NCBI GenBank assembly: GCA_025769875.1
Contig: JAGFNK010000196.1
Span: 24,973-88,972 of the forward strand
DNA from: Russula earlei
Taxonomy: Eukaryota; Basidiomycota; Agaricomycetes; Russulales; Russulaceae
DNA: 64,000 nt
Reading direction: 5' to 3'
In this document: positions 11,223-22,768 of the stretch, piece after piece
Layout: each line of letters begins with the position of its first letter
Position numbering within the stretch: the stretch's first letter is position 1
The notes under the pieces: generated by a model
The model's input: only the letters and a program-made list of their open reading frames with translations
Databases searched by the model: none
What the model was told of the DNA's origin: nothing
Made by a program: the position numbers and the translations under genes

Positions 11223-12184
11223 TGTCAAGACTCACTGTTGAACTATCCAGTTCAAGAGTGAGGGATAAGCTCGAAGACAAGTCGATAGACATCCAAGACC
11301 GTGTGGGCAAAGAGTAGAGTCCAGAGTAGTAACAGGTACCAGAGAGGCACTGTTACTGTGAGAGTAGAGCAGTCACACAGAGAAGAGGCCAGGATAGTCA
11401 CAAGGGGACGGTCCTTAAAGGAGTATCCCAGGGATAGAGAGTGCCGTAAACAAATGGACAGTCTGAGGACTGTCCGCTACTTTATTGGGCGCTTATATAC
11501 TACAAGAGAACTGCTAAATAGGGAACAAGTCATAACCTTGTTATCAAGCACAATAGAGTGATGAGTAAGAAGCCGGAGGACGCTTACTGAGCATGCTCAG
11601 TCATGCTCAGTAAGCTGCTGAGTAAGAAGGCTTCTCTTGATGAGTAAGAGCTTCCATTATCCACGTGTTCACTGCTTTAGTGCACGTGCGAGCACCTGAT
11701 TCATTTCCTGTTAGTTAGTTTAGGGCCGGTCATTTGAGGACTTGTAGTTTGGTCAGGGAATAGTGTTATCTTATAAGGCCCTTATATAGTTCTATTAGGG
11801 TCCTTAGAGTCGACCCTGATACTTCTATTAAGGTCCTTAATATTGCCTTATAGTTTGTTCTATAGTTATTAGAGTTGGTCTAATAACGCGTTGTAGGGCC
11901 TTTGATACTAGGTTAGTGCCTACTGTAGAGCTCCTAGGGTCGTTCCAAAGGGTCCTTAGGAAGGCCCTAATACTGTCCTTTGTTGTTAGAAGGGTTGCCT
12001 TTAAGTGGGGCTTGCTGTATGTCGATTGTGCCGAGAATCGCTCGCGCAACAATGCGCGCGTGATATTGTGGACACCTCTACTCACCCCTTTTGCTCGTGT
12101 GAACAGGGTGACACCATAGAGGCTGGGTTTCCTCCTATAAGGAAGGGTCCTTCAAGGGCCCTCTCCAGAGAATGGTTCATGACA
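11223..12184 (+). mobile_element. Solo LTR, family L1, 962 bp
   Basis: It begins tgtcaagactcactgttg and ends ggttcatgaca. The 5-bp target duplication GGATG is present at 11218-11222 and 12185-12189. No internal retrotransposon sequence remains, so it is a solo LTR from recombination between two LTRs. It carries many CpG sites, for example aatgcgcgcgtgatattg at 12051, which marks it as young. The target is the exon end and splice donor of the host gene. Confidence 0.92.
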
Positions 12185-12471
12185 GGATGTATGTAGTTCT
12201 ACCTCCCATTCATTGTTGCTACTGACATCTCTCTCCTAGGAGGCAATGCGCAAGTTCCTGGATAACAAAGGTGCTCTTGCAAGAAGGGATTTCTTCCCTG
12301 ACAAACCCGACAAGCGAATGGTTGATGCATTCGAACAGTATGGTGTTGGTGGCCCGAATCCCAACACTCCTCGTGTTTCCTTGACACAGACCTTCAAGGG
12401 AAAATGGAACAAGGAGGTGGTTGACCTGCTCATGACAGCTTTTATCATGGACGTTAAAAAGGGAGCATATC

Positions 12472-13004
12472 TGTTAAGACCTGACTGGTCTTTATACCGA
12501 CTCTTAGTGAAAGGGTTGCTTGATATAGTTCAAGCACTAGACTTCAATCCCTTTGATATTATCTCAGGAAGATTAAATGTTAAGAGAAGAGAGGGACCTC
12601 TTTCACTTAGAGTTCTTGAACAGATTGTTTAGAGAGTATACAAGATGATAGGTTCTTGTTGAAAAGCGTAAGTCGAGCATAAGGCTCGACTTCTTGGTAC
12701 CACAGACTATTTATACAATATCTCAACAACTACTGATCCGATTCGTACGACACTTGGGGTGCACATAGCTGAGAACCAGTAGTATTCATATACGGAAAGC
12801 GCAATTCCAGAATGTTAGAAATGACTCATGCATGAGTCATCCTTTCCTAGTATCTGTCATGAAACAAGTAAGCTCTTACTGATCAGGATCAGTAAGCAAA
12901 GATTGGTAAGCAATCAGTAAGCAATCAGTAAGCACAACATATGAGTAATGACAGATGAATCAGTGAAACAGGTCACAGTCGGAGAAAACACGAGAATCCT
13001 AACA
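12472..13004 (+). mobile_element. Solo LTR, second family, 533 bp
   Basis: It begins tgttaagacctgactggtc and ends gagaatcctaaca. The target duplication ATATC is present at 12467-12471 and 13005-13009. It contains repeats of tcagtaagca near 12885-12930. It interrupts the exon that follows the first insertion and is unrelated in sequence to family L1. Confidence 0.88.
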
Positions 13005-13981
13005 ATATCAGCCCGTCCAGCACAATTGGATGCAGATGACCGAGGATAATGTAAGGAAGAGGTGCCAGAGCAAGCTATATCACACACAGTACATTTGCCG
13101 GACAGGATGGCACCCATATACAGATAAGGTTGCCTGGATGTATCAAAGGTGGCAGGAGGTTTGTCTTCTCATCAGCACGTCGCACCTTTCACTGACCTTT
13201 CCATAGACATACTACAGAAGGAGGAAGATATGTGAGTTTAACAGCCATAGAGACTCAGAAACATGGAAGCGTGTGGGCATATTGCTGGATGCCCTTGGCC
13301 CTCGGGGTACAAGTGATGATGAGACCGACAACAATTCAAACCATTCAAATTGAGACTCACGCTTTAAGACCCTCCGGCATCTTGATATGGGTTTTCTGAA
13401 TCCTGCCATGGCCAACATATGGGCAGCGGTGGAATCATGTCAATTGTCTCTCTGCCCCTCACGTAGAAACCGGTCTTTCAAATGCATTGCGAAGGCCAAA
13501 AGTGTCAGCAAGCGTGCGCCGCTGCCAGGTCTTCCATTGAACTTTTATAACCCACAGTGGTTGCCGAAAAGTCCTCCCCACTTTCAGAAGCTTGTAAAGG
13601 CAGAGTTCCCTCTTCCCATCCTGGTGAGTTATCATTTCATTTATTATCAGAAGCTTCACATCTGTACTTAGGCCCCCTATGAAAGCGACTACATGGGGCA
13701 GATATAGGACGAAATTTCTGGTCCAAGCATGGTTAGATTGCAATTTTCCCTCTTGTGTCTTCCATTACTTACCATACCTTACAGGTTCTATGTGATGTGG
13801 GCAATGTATGTGTGGCATAGATATGGGTGATGAAGGATTCGCATCGTATCATCGTTGTCGGGTGACTTGATATGAAATGATATACTACATCCGAGTTACA
13901 TCCAAGTGTCAAGAACTAGAGGGATCTGCAGCGCTTGTCTCGATGGTGCTGAGGCCCATCAAAAGTCCTGAAAACTAATGG

Positions 13982-16900
13982 TCAGTTGTGATTTCCAATC
14001 AAGATGACATGACTGACTCGGGTCAGCGGTTTCATCACCAGGATCTGGTGGTCCCAGTCTCGGTAAATAGCATGGTAGATGTCGCGATTTCCTGGCACTA
14101 TCGTTACTTCTTTCTGTGTCTCCGATGACCACAGATTTGCACCGAAATCTGGGTAATGTGCGAAAGGGTTTGGAAGAGATGTCGGAGGTGCAAAATAGTG
14201 GTGAACAGCTAGGAATAGCTTTTCTTCGCTATCCTGTATAAGGAATATTGCGCGGACAATTCCTGGAACCAGGGAATTAGCACTACCCATGTCTTGGAAG
14301 AAAATGACACCATGTCTCTTTGACGTGCGATAAGTCGTAAATTCACAGCCATAAATTGTCACCCTGTCCTGGAAGTTGACTCCATCCTGAAAATTCCCCA
14401 ATTCACATTGCAGATCGCTCTTGTACTTGTTCATTGCATCGTTAATAATGTCACTTAGTGGCCTTAATCTTGGTGTAGCCACCTTCAAGGATTCATCTAT
14501 GTGGCTGTCATCTCCCTGTCCCAAAGTATCTTAGTCAAGTGCGTACCTGTTTTCTTACTGCCGAATGGACGTTCCCTGATTGCGATGCTATCTTTCCATG
14601 CATCCAGACAGCGTAAACATTGAATAGCTGCCTGCATGGTTGACTTGGCAGAGAAGGCCGCAAACATACCCTTCTCCATTTCGCCTTTGTTTCTCATAAG
14701 TGTGTTGCAACCGGAGGAAAGGAGTCTCATGTACCTGGCTTATTGTTCGTGTTTGAGCACTGCAAATCACCTATGACCCTTTTGAACGGAAACATCCACC
14801 AGCCCTGAACAGGGCCATATAAATGAAGGTAATTGCCGACAAGGAGGGCATTGAGATGGTTGGGGCGGAAACACTGGGTGGGTCAGAGCTCCCTCAGCAT
14901 TTTAAGGTAATTTTTCATGGTCTTCTTATATTCTTCAATGTGCTTGGCTGATATATGTTGAGACATTGCCCATCTGATTGCAGTGGCGAGTAGGAAAGTA
15001 CTCTGCACCAGTTTCACCCTGTATTTGTCCACCTGCGCCCCTGATGCATGTCGCAGTGTCTCGATTCGAAGCAGCGACACTGGTATGTTGAACTCAAAGC
15101 ACAATCTCCATTCATCAGCCTTCAACCATGTGATACCTGCCCTAAATTAGTAGGAGGGGCCACGTGCCAGCGAGGGCGTGTAGTAGCCACTATGTCATCC
15201 CGAATAACCTTCAAGTCATTCAGAGAAATCCCCACTCCTTGCAATGTCTTCAAACCCCTCTGTCCTTTGGCGATCTCCTTTATGATGCCTTTGCCAACAA
15301 TGTCCTGAGACAGAAGAGCTCACCCAATTTGAGAGGGATTCCTAAATCACTCCCCCATATGAGCATATGTAGTGAGATATGAGTATGTCTCATACCTTAA
15401 TGCACTTGATTAGATCTTCTTTACAGGGCTCACCAGACTGCTTCACATCAATGCCCCTTTCATCACAAAGGACCTTCAGCACGTCAACCAATAACGTCAT
15501 CAGATCAGCAGACTTGGGCCTGGTATGCAGTAGCATCTTTCTTGTGGCTTCTAAGTCTGACTGTTGCCTTTGCGAGTTTTGGCTTGCACATTCCTGCCGA
15601 GTCCATCCCGAGCACTGTTCATGCATGGTATTGCAATAAGCCGATGAAGAAGAGGTGCATGCAGTCCACAGGGACCATGGTGGTAGGGTCCCAGTATTCT
15701 AGTTCCATCAGGACTGAGTGACACACACCAGTTTTGCTGTATAGCCGCTTCCGTTCCTTCTGTGACGTTGCATTCCTGCCATTTCTGGGCATTGTCTTGA
15801 ACCTCCTGAATAGTGCGCACGCTCCATGAGTCCGGATCCTCCTCTTTTGCAGTATTCCCATCAATGAAGTTTGAAATACCCATGATCTTCCGAGCCATTG
15901 GCAGGTCATTTACTGAGAGGGTGATTGCTGAGTGGACAAGTCGGCCATAAGGATAATCATGCGTCTTGTATATTTCTCCATGTGCCCAGGATTCCTTCAT
16001 GACTTCAACGAGGGGACGTAAGAACTGGTCGATTTCCTCGCCTGAAGGCTCGCGAGGCCCAGGGATGATGCCAACAAGGCAGAGGTTTTCATGTTTATGC
16101 CGCATGTCTGGTGGCAATAGGAGGCAGGACAGGACTATGGAACTCATAGATGCGACCTTCCCAGTGATCTTATTATGATATGGGTTGAAGAAATCCACGG
16201 AGAGACACCACAATAGGCGAAGTTCGTCATGTTGTCCACCAGAGAGGAAAGGTATGCCATCTGGCCCTTTGAGTGCCCTGATGCCATCTGCAATGACAAT
16301 ATCATTGACAGTCCCAGTGCGCATGCACTCTCGAGATCGTTTAAGCGCAGCCTCTACCCCTGGTCTGGACAACAGGCGTGCTACAAAGTCATGGAAGTCT
16401 TGCATAATGAAGGGACACTTAGGTACACCAATGCTCTTCCCATCCGGTGTTGACCCCACTCTGAGGAGGTCAAATCTACCTCAAACTTGACATGGCTTGC
16501 TGGTGCAATCATATGGATAAACTGTGATTCCATCTTCATCTTGTGAAGGATATGTGGAGCTACATGCTGGGCAGCATGCATACGTGATAGTCTTCAGGAC
16601 TCCAAGCAATTTCTGAGCAACCCTGATGTCGCTTGGAAAGGTTCGGAGGATCTGCTCATCAGTATTTGACAAGCTGGCCCTTGACTTTCTGAAGACCTCC
16701 TTAAGTGATTTGAGCCTGATGTTGCTCAACTTTTGAGTTGAGTGGTCCAGAGTGTCCTGGACAAGCAGTTCAAACAGACTTCGCAGTAGGAGTGAGTCAC
16801 ATTCTGCCAAGCTGCGAATGAATTCATCTGTTGCTAACGTCAGTGTGTGCATATGTCCACAGCTGAGATCCTCACTTGGCGGTTCTGCACCAATTATCCT

Positions 16901-17281
16901 CTGTGTTGAGACCAACTTGCCTGTGTCAGCAAGGAGTACTCCTTTCAAGTCGTTCATGTCCTCAATATTCTTCTGTAAGTACATCTTCAGGCCTTCCTTC
17001 ATGGTCATTCCTAGTGAACCAACTGGAGACCAGAGCGTATTGATGGCCGCCAATGTTGTCTCCATGTTTGTTCGGTGCGTTTTGATCACATTAAGCAATG
17101 CTCTGGTAGGTGGTGATGCCAGGGCTTGACTTTTCAATGACAGTGTGGCCTGGCTTTGAGAAATGGCCCTCTTCTCCAGCTCAACCAAGGAATTCAGTGT
17201 TTTGGGGTCAGAAGTCATAAGTGATATTCGTCCTGGGGTGCTAATTTGATGGCATCTCACATGCCCCTGGCGTGATCCCAC
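13982..17281 (-). pseudogene. Tnp2-like (CACTA-related) transposase relative
   Basis: Minus-strand coding of about 1,000 residues. The order is a helical N-terminus (17281-16600), a cysteine cluster (CCPACSSTYPSQ..YPYDCTSKPC), SIDFF-like LSVDFFNPYHNK, CLVGIIPGPREPSGEEI, ITLSVNDLPMARK, then WDPTTMVPVDCMHLFFIGL, KADEWRLCF, LNALLVGNYLHLYGPVQGWW and a C-terminal domain ending near 13982. The GIIPGP, NDLP and DCMH blocks are typical of Tnp2-family transposases; which Asp and Glu are catalytic is inferred, not shown. Faults are an in-frame TGA at 16483-16481 and a frame change near 15725, while a few frame changes further down look like introns. It is probably the former mobilising enzyme of an element in this block, now inactive. 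Confidence 0.75.
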
Positions 17282-17957
17282 ATTGCATGTGGTCCCCGAC
17301 TCATCAATGTGTGTCGATGATCCAGAAATTGTTTTGGATAGTTCAAATGGGTCATTCTGGACACATATGCGATGATCTGTGTTTGCATTGGGCTGTCACA
17401 AGTTTAATCAGACATGCTACGTAAGGAATATCAAAGTTGATGGCATGCCTTATTAAGATTGTGATAAGATTGTGAGGCATCAAATTCCCCATGACGCTTT
17501 TTGGTCTTATTGTCAACAAGTTTGCCGTTGCAGCCAAAGTAAGCACAGTAGCAGGCAGGCATGATGGCGATTCTATGGTGTAATGCACCTCCGTATGGTG
17601 GGTTTTAACTGCCAAATATGAAGCCGTTCCTCAGGACTATCCCTTCTTGAACAAATTGACGCCTTGTACATCAATTTTCATGGCGATCTTGTTTCATGGG
17701 TCTCAGTTCTGCATGTCATGTACCCTAATGGACTTCGTTGTTTCCTCTTTATCCTCTTGAAGCTCATTTTCTTTTCTTATTCTCTTGAACAAATGACCAG
17801 TAACCAGGGATCATCGCAGCCCTACAACACTTCTATTGCATTATGTTTTGTCCCTTGTTTTTCATGAGTGGTTGTATTTCTGAGCTTCAACAACAAACCA
17901 GGTAGGCGACGCTATTTAAAATATCAGTACTTCTCACATTAATTACTTTCTTTCCCC
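17282..17957. other. Region between Tnp2-like gene and next gene
   Basis: The frame of the Tnp2-like gene stays open for some codons upstream of 17281, and an 87-codon minus frame at 17615-17352 could be an earlier exon. Nothing else is recognised; 17700-17860 is T-rich. Confidence 0.35.
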
Positions 17958-18650
17958 ATGCCTTGCATACGTCCTCGCTGCCATCATCGCCACTTCCTCC
18001 CTCACTTCTCGCCGGGAACAATGAGATGCCGATTCAGTCCAGAGTTGGTTCCTCCACTGCCTCATGCCATGATGCATGTGTTCCGACATCAGGAAAATAG
18101 TCATGCCAGTGGAATGTCCATCTCCGCACCTCCATCACCACTGACGCCAACAATGCCATCTTCACCACTCATACCCAAGCCCTCAGGAGAGGTCGGTCGT
18201 GTCGGACGTGGGGGATACACACTCAAGAATGTCCTTGAGCAAGAGCACGGATGGGAAAGTGGACTCTACCCTAAAATTAGAGTATAACCAACTTGTGCAG
18301 GGCGCAATTATCATGCTCAAATCTTTTCAGGAGAGAGTATGCTCTCTGGCAGACACATATTTGGACACATCAGTTCCATATTCCCTTCAAATCAAGGACA
18401 AACTTATGCTTCTCTGTGAACTGGTGCAATATTTTGTCAATTGTTCAATGTAAAATTGATCATGTCAGGCAGGCTTCCACAGAATTTCCAATACTCCTCA
18501 AGTTTGAGAACAACTGGGTAGTACATGACTATCTACGTGTCTATTTGAAGAACAGCGCCCAGAAAGCCAGAAAGAATCAGCAGGATAAGGATAAGGAGCT
18601 TGCAGCTGCTGCCAAGGGCAAAGGTAGAGGTGTGTACTGCTGGCAACTCC
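17958..18650 (+). pseudogene. Small proline-rich and basic accessory protein (GRGGY motif)
   Basis: Three exons. Exon 1 starts at ATG 17958 and contains a proline/serine-rich stretch ending in PKPSGEVGRVGRGGY, then LKNVLEQEHGW. Exons 2 and 3 join in frame across introns starting GTATAA (18285) and GTGCAA (18421, acceptor at caggcag). They encode CSLADTYLDTSVPYSLQIKD and ASTEFPILLKFENNWVV, ending in a lysine-rich tail (AQKARKNQQDKDKELAAAAKGK). The PKP..GR.GRGGY plus FP.L..FENNW pattern recurs in a family found beside transposase-like genes in Agaricomycetes, from memory; function unknown. The 3' end runs toward 18890, where the right inverted-repeat arm begins, so the gene is probably truncated there. 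Confidence 0.55.
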
Positions 18651-18904
18651 TAGAGTCCATGATTCTAATCACCCGCTCAATCAGCCAATTGACTGGCAAG
18701 AGCTTTGCTGTATTGCAACAGACTTATTAGTCTGGAAGTCATCGCACACCTACCTTTGGCCTATGTCAGATCGACCAATGCGAATTTTATTATCTGGCAG
18801 CTCATTTCAATTATCTTGCTTAGATCTTATCATACGCAGGGAAGACTGCTCCGTTGCGACAACTGCCCCTGCCTGATTTGGATCTGAGCCCGTGGCTCGA
18901 GCTG

Positions 18905-20320
18905 GCTCGAGCAGCTAACTAGCCCACTTAGCCACAAGCCAATCAGTGGCTCGGCTCACTCAAATCTATTCAGCTCGAGTGATAACTCAGAAAGCATGGC
19001 AGGAACATATGAGCGGGCAGGAGCTCAATACGTAAATCCCGCCCCCACCATTTTTTGTTCACATCTCCTCGCAGCTCTCCATTTCGAGGTCCCTTCTCAG
19101 ACATGTCCAAAGCCAAAGAAATTCTTGTTCACAGACACGGTGGTTTTATGTCCGCATCATGGTCCCCATTTGGCAGAAGCGGCCAAAAGACTTATCATCA
19201 TAAGCCTTTGACTTGGACTTGGAGATACAATGAAAGGCTGCACGTCATCACACATCCATCCCACTGCATTCCTTGCTGGAGGTGGCAGGAGCATCACCTT
19301 GCAGCTACAATGGATGATGAAGAAAAGTCTGAAGAAGAAAAGTTGCTGGACCCTGCATATCAAGCCTGTGACTGCGCCGCTTCTTGTCCTTTCCAGGGAA
19401 GGATTGATCGTCTTAACAGGAGTGGGACGACTTCCTTGAAGAGCTCACAGCGCTGCATTCAGGAACTCAGAAATGCGCGAACAAAGCTGAAGGAGAGCCT
19501 CGACGTGCGCAACGAACTACAGCACGCCCTTGTGGATCATGCCATCGATCAGCCACACAAGACTGTGGGCTGCACTCCCGCCTCCCCATCATGCTCATCC
19601 GGATAGCATAAATGCCTGCACCTCATGACCATCGCTCATCAAGACCCCTCAACCCCACTATGTCACGCAGAGCGGGACGTCATTGCCATTGACTGCAAAT
19701 CTGAGCAGGATGTACTGTATGTCCCCCCTCCACTCCCACCTATTGCTATGACTCATCGCTGCTCTGACTCCAGGACTTCACAGGATTGATAAATGATATA
19801 GCATGTACCATAACAGGTTGTTCATGACAATGTCAATACGTTCCATGGTTGATACAGTCCTTGTGGATTTACTATGATATGATGCTTCAAACTTAATACA
19901 TGCCACTGATATGAACTCCTTGCACTTGACACTATGGCCAGCAAAAGTGTACGATGTCACTGGGATCATAGATCTGCCTCAGGCTGGCCGAACGACGGGC
20001 ATTCCTGACCAGATTCACAAAACACTTTACATGCGTGAGCACGCCAGATCCAGCATTTTGCCAGGAGAATTTGCATGAAAGCATATCTCTGTCATTGGGG
20101 AGATTGATCCCCCACCCCCATTGGCCAATTATTGCCGATAAGGCACTTACGGCCTGCGGTTCTCCAGGTTTCACTGGCCATGGCCCTGTAGTAGGCAGAT
20201 ACTTAAGCAAGCGAGCTCACGCACCCTGAACCACCCTGGTTTCACTCAAGTATGTACGTCAAAGTGATTGTTCATATCATACATGTAATTGCTGCTGCAC
20301 ACAACCTGTTTTAAGATTAG
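18905..20320. repeat. Large inverted repeat, right arm
   Basis: Inverted copy of 1250-2660. The inner edge reads gctcgagcagctaactagcc, next to a short direct repeat of ggctcgag. The outer edge fades near 20320, about 80 bp before the FunK1 start. Both arms face the same way relative to the block between them, as terminal inverted repeats would. Confidence 0.75.
19103..19789 (+). pseudogene. Coiled-coil protein with SIM-like tail, copy D
   Basis: The frame starts at ATG 19103 (MSKAKEILVHR) and is nearly identical to copy B. It keeps CGA at 19478-19480, where copy B has TGA. It has its own TAG at 19604-19606, where copy B has CAG. Beyond that stop the frame remains open to 19787, with the same DVIAIDCKSEQD tail. 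So copies B and D are each broken once, at different codons, both by a C-to-T change. Function is unknown. Confidence 0.65.
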
Positions 20321-20403
20321 AGTTAAGAGAGAATCATTGACTGCGGGACCATGTACTGATTGCAGTACGTGATTCTCACCTTTTCTTTGTCTCATCTCAC
20401 AAC

Positions 20404-22768
20404 ATGGCTGTCATCCGTCCCAGCACACCGCCTCAAACCGAGCAAAGTAGTCCAACTATAACTACTTCACCTCTAAAATACAACCTATCAGGAAGTCACA
20501 CACACACATCCACACCTCAAAAGCTAGCTTCAGAGAGATATAAGGACATGACCTGGGACATATGTGACAAATTTGTCAGGCCTATGCCAATAGCCAAATT
20601 CCTCTCAGAATTTGTGCCAGAAGCAAGCCAAGCTCGAAAGACGGAGTGCATCATCAGCTTCGACAAGCGCTCCGTCTCACACAATGAGGATCACTTTGTC
20701 AGTCCCCACATTCAAGGGGGGATTCACGCTCACGTACATGACAGATACAGGCAATCAAAATGTCCGGCCTTGCTGATAATCTCACATTCATCAACACCAC
20801 TGTTAAGCAAGATAAGGCAATCCAAGGGAGACCAGACATCATTATCTATCGGAAAAGGGAAGGTCATCAGGAAAACGAGCGGCTGACCTCACTGGACTGG
20901 AGAGCAGTCGATGTGTGGATCAAAAACAAAAAGGAAAAAGAGGACATTTTTCGCAACCTTACACATATGAGGCAAGAGGGACTGTAAGGGTGGGCTCGAG
21001 TGTCATGTTAGGTGGACTGAGCGCACGTATCGTGTGTGTGGTCAACTCACACATTATGCCACTTCTATCCATCAGTTCACAGTTTCGGGTCTTCTCTTAC
21101 TCAATCATCCTCTTTGGAAAGGCAACAGGGCAACTACTGCAATGGGATCGCAGTGGTGCTATCTATACCGAGCTATTTGATTGGGCCAAAGATCCCAACA
21201 CCCTTTTCTGAATTCATCTGGAGGCTCAACTCTCTCACTTTTGCCCAGTGTGGATATGACACCACTGTCACCTCAGTCTCGAAGAATGATAAGGGGGTTG
21301 GTGATGCACAGTCCACGCTGGCGGTATACATGGACGTCGAGAAAATTGAAGTTGAAGACCTTCGCCAGATTCTCGTCAATGACGATCATGCCACGGATGG
21401 ACAGCCAAAGCCCTATATCACATGGAAACCAATATGGGAGACAAAAAACCCTTTTAGGTTGGTCGACCTTTGGATTTGTGTGCCATGATGTTGAACGGAA
21501 TGAACTGGTTTACCTCAAAGATTACTGGTGTACCAATTTCCCAGGTATCGAGAAAGAAGGGGATATTTATCACAATTTGAAAGAAGCAAAAGTGCGTTAC
21601 ATTCCAAGGTTGGGTCCAGCTGGCGACGTGCTGTTGACACCGGAGCATCCACTTGACGTACAAAGCACAAGGATGCAAGACTATGTGATAGGTGGCTATC
21701 GCAATTGTATTTGGTGTCCCGGTACACCACGCGTCAAATGATATGTCCACTACCAACTTGTCTTGAACATGCTCGGACAGCCGCTGAGTACGTTCAGATC
21801 GACTTGGGAGCTATGCCAGGTCATTTGGGATGCTATGATTGGTGAGGATTGGCATTACGTTTAAGTTTGTTGTTTGACAATTTGGAACAGCTCATACGGA
21901 TGCATACGACAAAGCAAAAATTTTACATCGGGATGTGAGCGCAGGAAACATTCTGATCGCCCCAGATCGATCAGGTTTATTGATCGACTGGGACATGTCC
22001 AAGAGGATGGATGTGACCCGGCAGAGACAACCCTCCCGCACAGTATGATCTGTTTATCCCCTATGCACGGCAAATTGACTTTGTGTTCAGGGTACATGGC
22101 AGTTCATATCAACAGGACTTTTATTACACCCTCATGCTCAATCTCATCAAATTTCAGATGATATTGAATCCTTTTACTGGGTTCTTATTTATATTGTCAT
22201 GAAATGCCGACATTCTGTGATCGAGGGCCAATCACAAGATATGCAACACGTATTTGATGGATACAGAGATGTGGATGATGATGGTGTTATCCGGGGCGGT
22301 GATGGAAAGCTATCTTTCCTACACAAACTAATACTTCACCTGGATTCATTTGGTTTTGTCCCGGAACCATGCCGCCAGATCATTGAAGAGTTGTGCACCC
22401 TTCTTAAAACCTTCTATGATGATATTAACCCAAAATCAATTATGCCCGAACCTCAAGAGGAGAGGAATGTCCAGATGGAGGTCAAGGATGCTCACAAGAA
22501 GCTTTGTTCTTCTGAATGGGTCTTGAATCTCATAACATGGAACCTGGAATCCAAAAATTGGTCCGACGATGACAGCAGCCTATCAAAGAACATCCTTGGT
22601 CATGATCCAACGTTCAGCAGGGGCTGCCACAAGCACAAGGCTAAAGATGATAGCTGTGTAGCAAAGGGTCTATCGTTCAACAAAAAGCATAGAGGACGAT
22701 ATCCACCAAAAGGATCTTCACTTTCCAGGTATAGCTTGTCGGCTGTCTTGCAAGGCTGTCCAGGGTAA
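20404..22768 (+). pseudogene. FunK1-type fungal protein kinase
   Basis: Start ATG 20404. Exons join across introns 20698-20750, 21842-21890 and 22043-22090 in frame. Kinase landmarks are YTYEARGT and DRSGAIYTELFDWA in the N-terminal FunK1 region, KDYWCTNFPG after the nucleotide-binding lobe, the catalytic loop HRDVSAGNIL, IDWDMSK in place of DFG, and GTWQFIS. HRD, N and the metal-binding D are all present. FunK1 kinases are an expanded fungal family of unknown substrates. The copy is disabled by frame changes near 20950, 21208 (one extra T) and 21470, and by an in-frame TGA at 21739-21741 just before YVHYQLVLN. The C-terminal part (22091-22768) is open, with an acidic then lysine-rich tail. 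It adjoins the right inverted-repeat arm. Confidence 0.75.

Larger units (their letters stand above)
10809..13707 (+). pseudogene. Conserved accessory-gene family protein, split by two solo LTRs
   Basis: Exons start at ATG 10809 (MQSDDPDIPYDD), with clean introns 10888-10931, 11121-11168, 12189-12239, 13159-13206 and 13624-13671, and end at TAG 13705-13707 after YMGQI. The order is an acidic N-terminus, a KKKTPHANQNK basic stretch, FKGKWNKEVVDLL, a WMYQRWQE segment and a conserved C-terminus (LPLNFYNPQWL..EFPLPIL). This resembles a family repeated next to transposase-like genes in mushroom fungi; no biochemical role is known to me. Two LTRs interrupt it, one at the donor of the third intron and one inside the following exon (after KKGAY). 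Removing them on paper leaves the frame intact on both sides, so the insertions were the main lesion. An in-frame TGA at 13351-13353 (HSN-stop-DSRFK) is an added defect. Confidence 0.65.

Noticed and set aside
12885..12935. CRISPR-like short repeats
   Set aside because: The tcagtaagca repeats are irregular, lie inside a solo LTR and the genome is eukaryotic.
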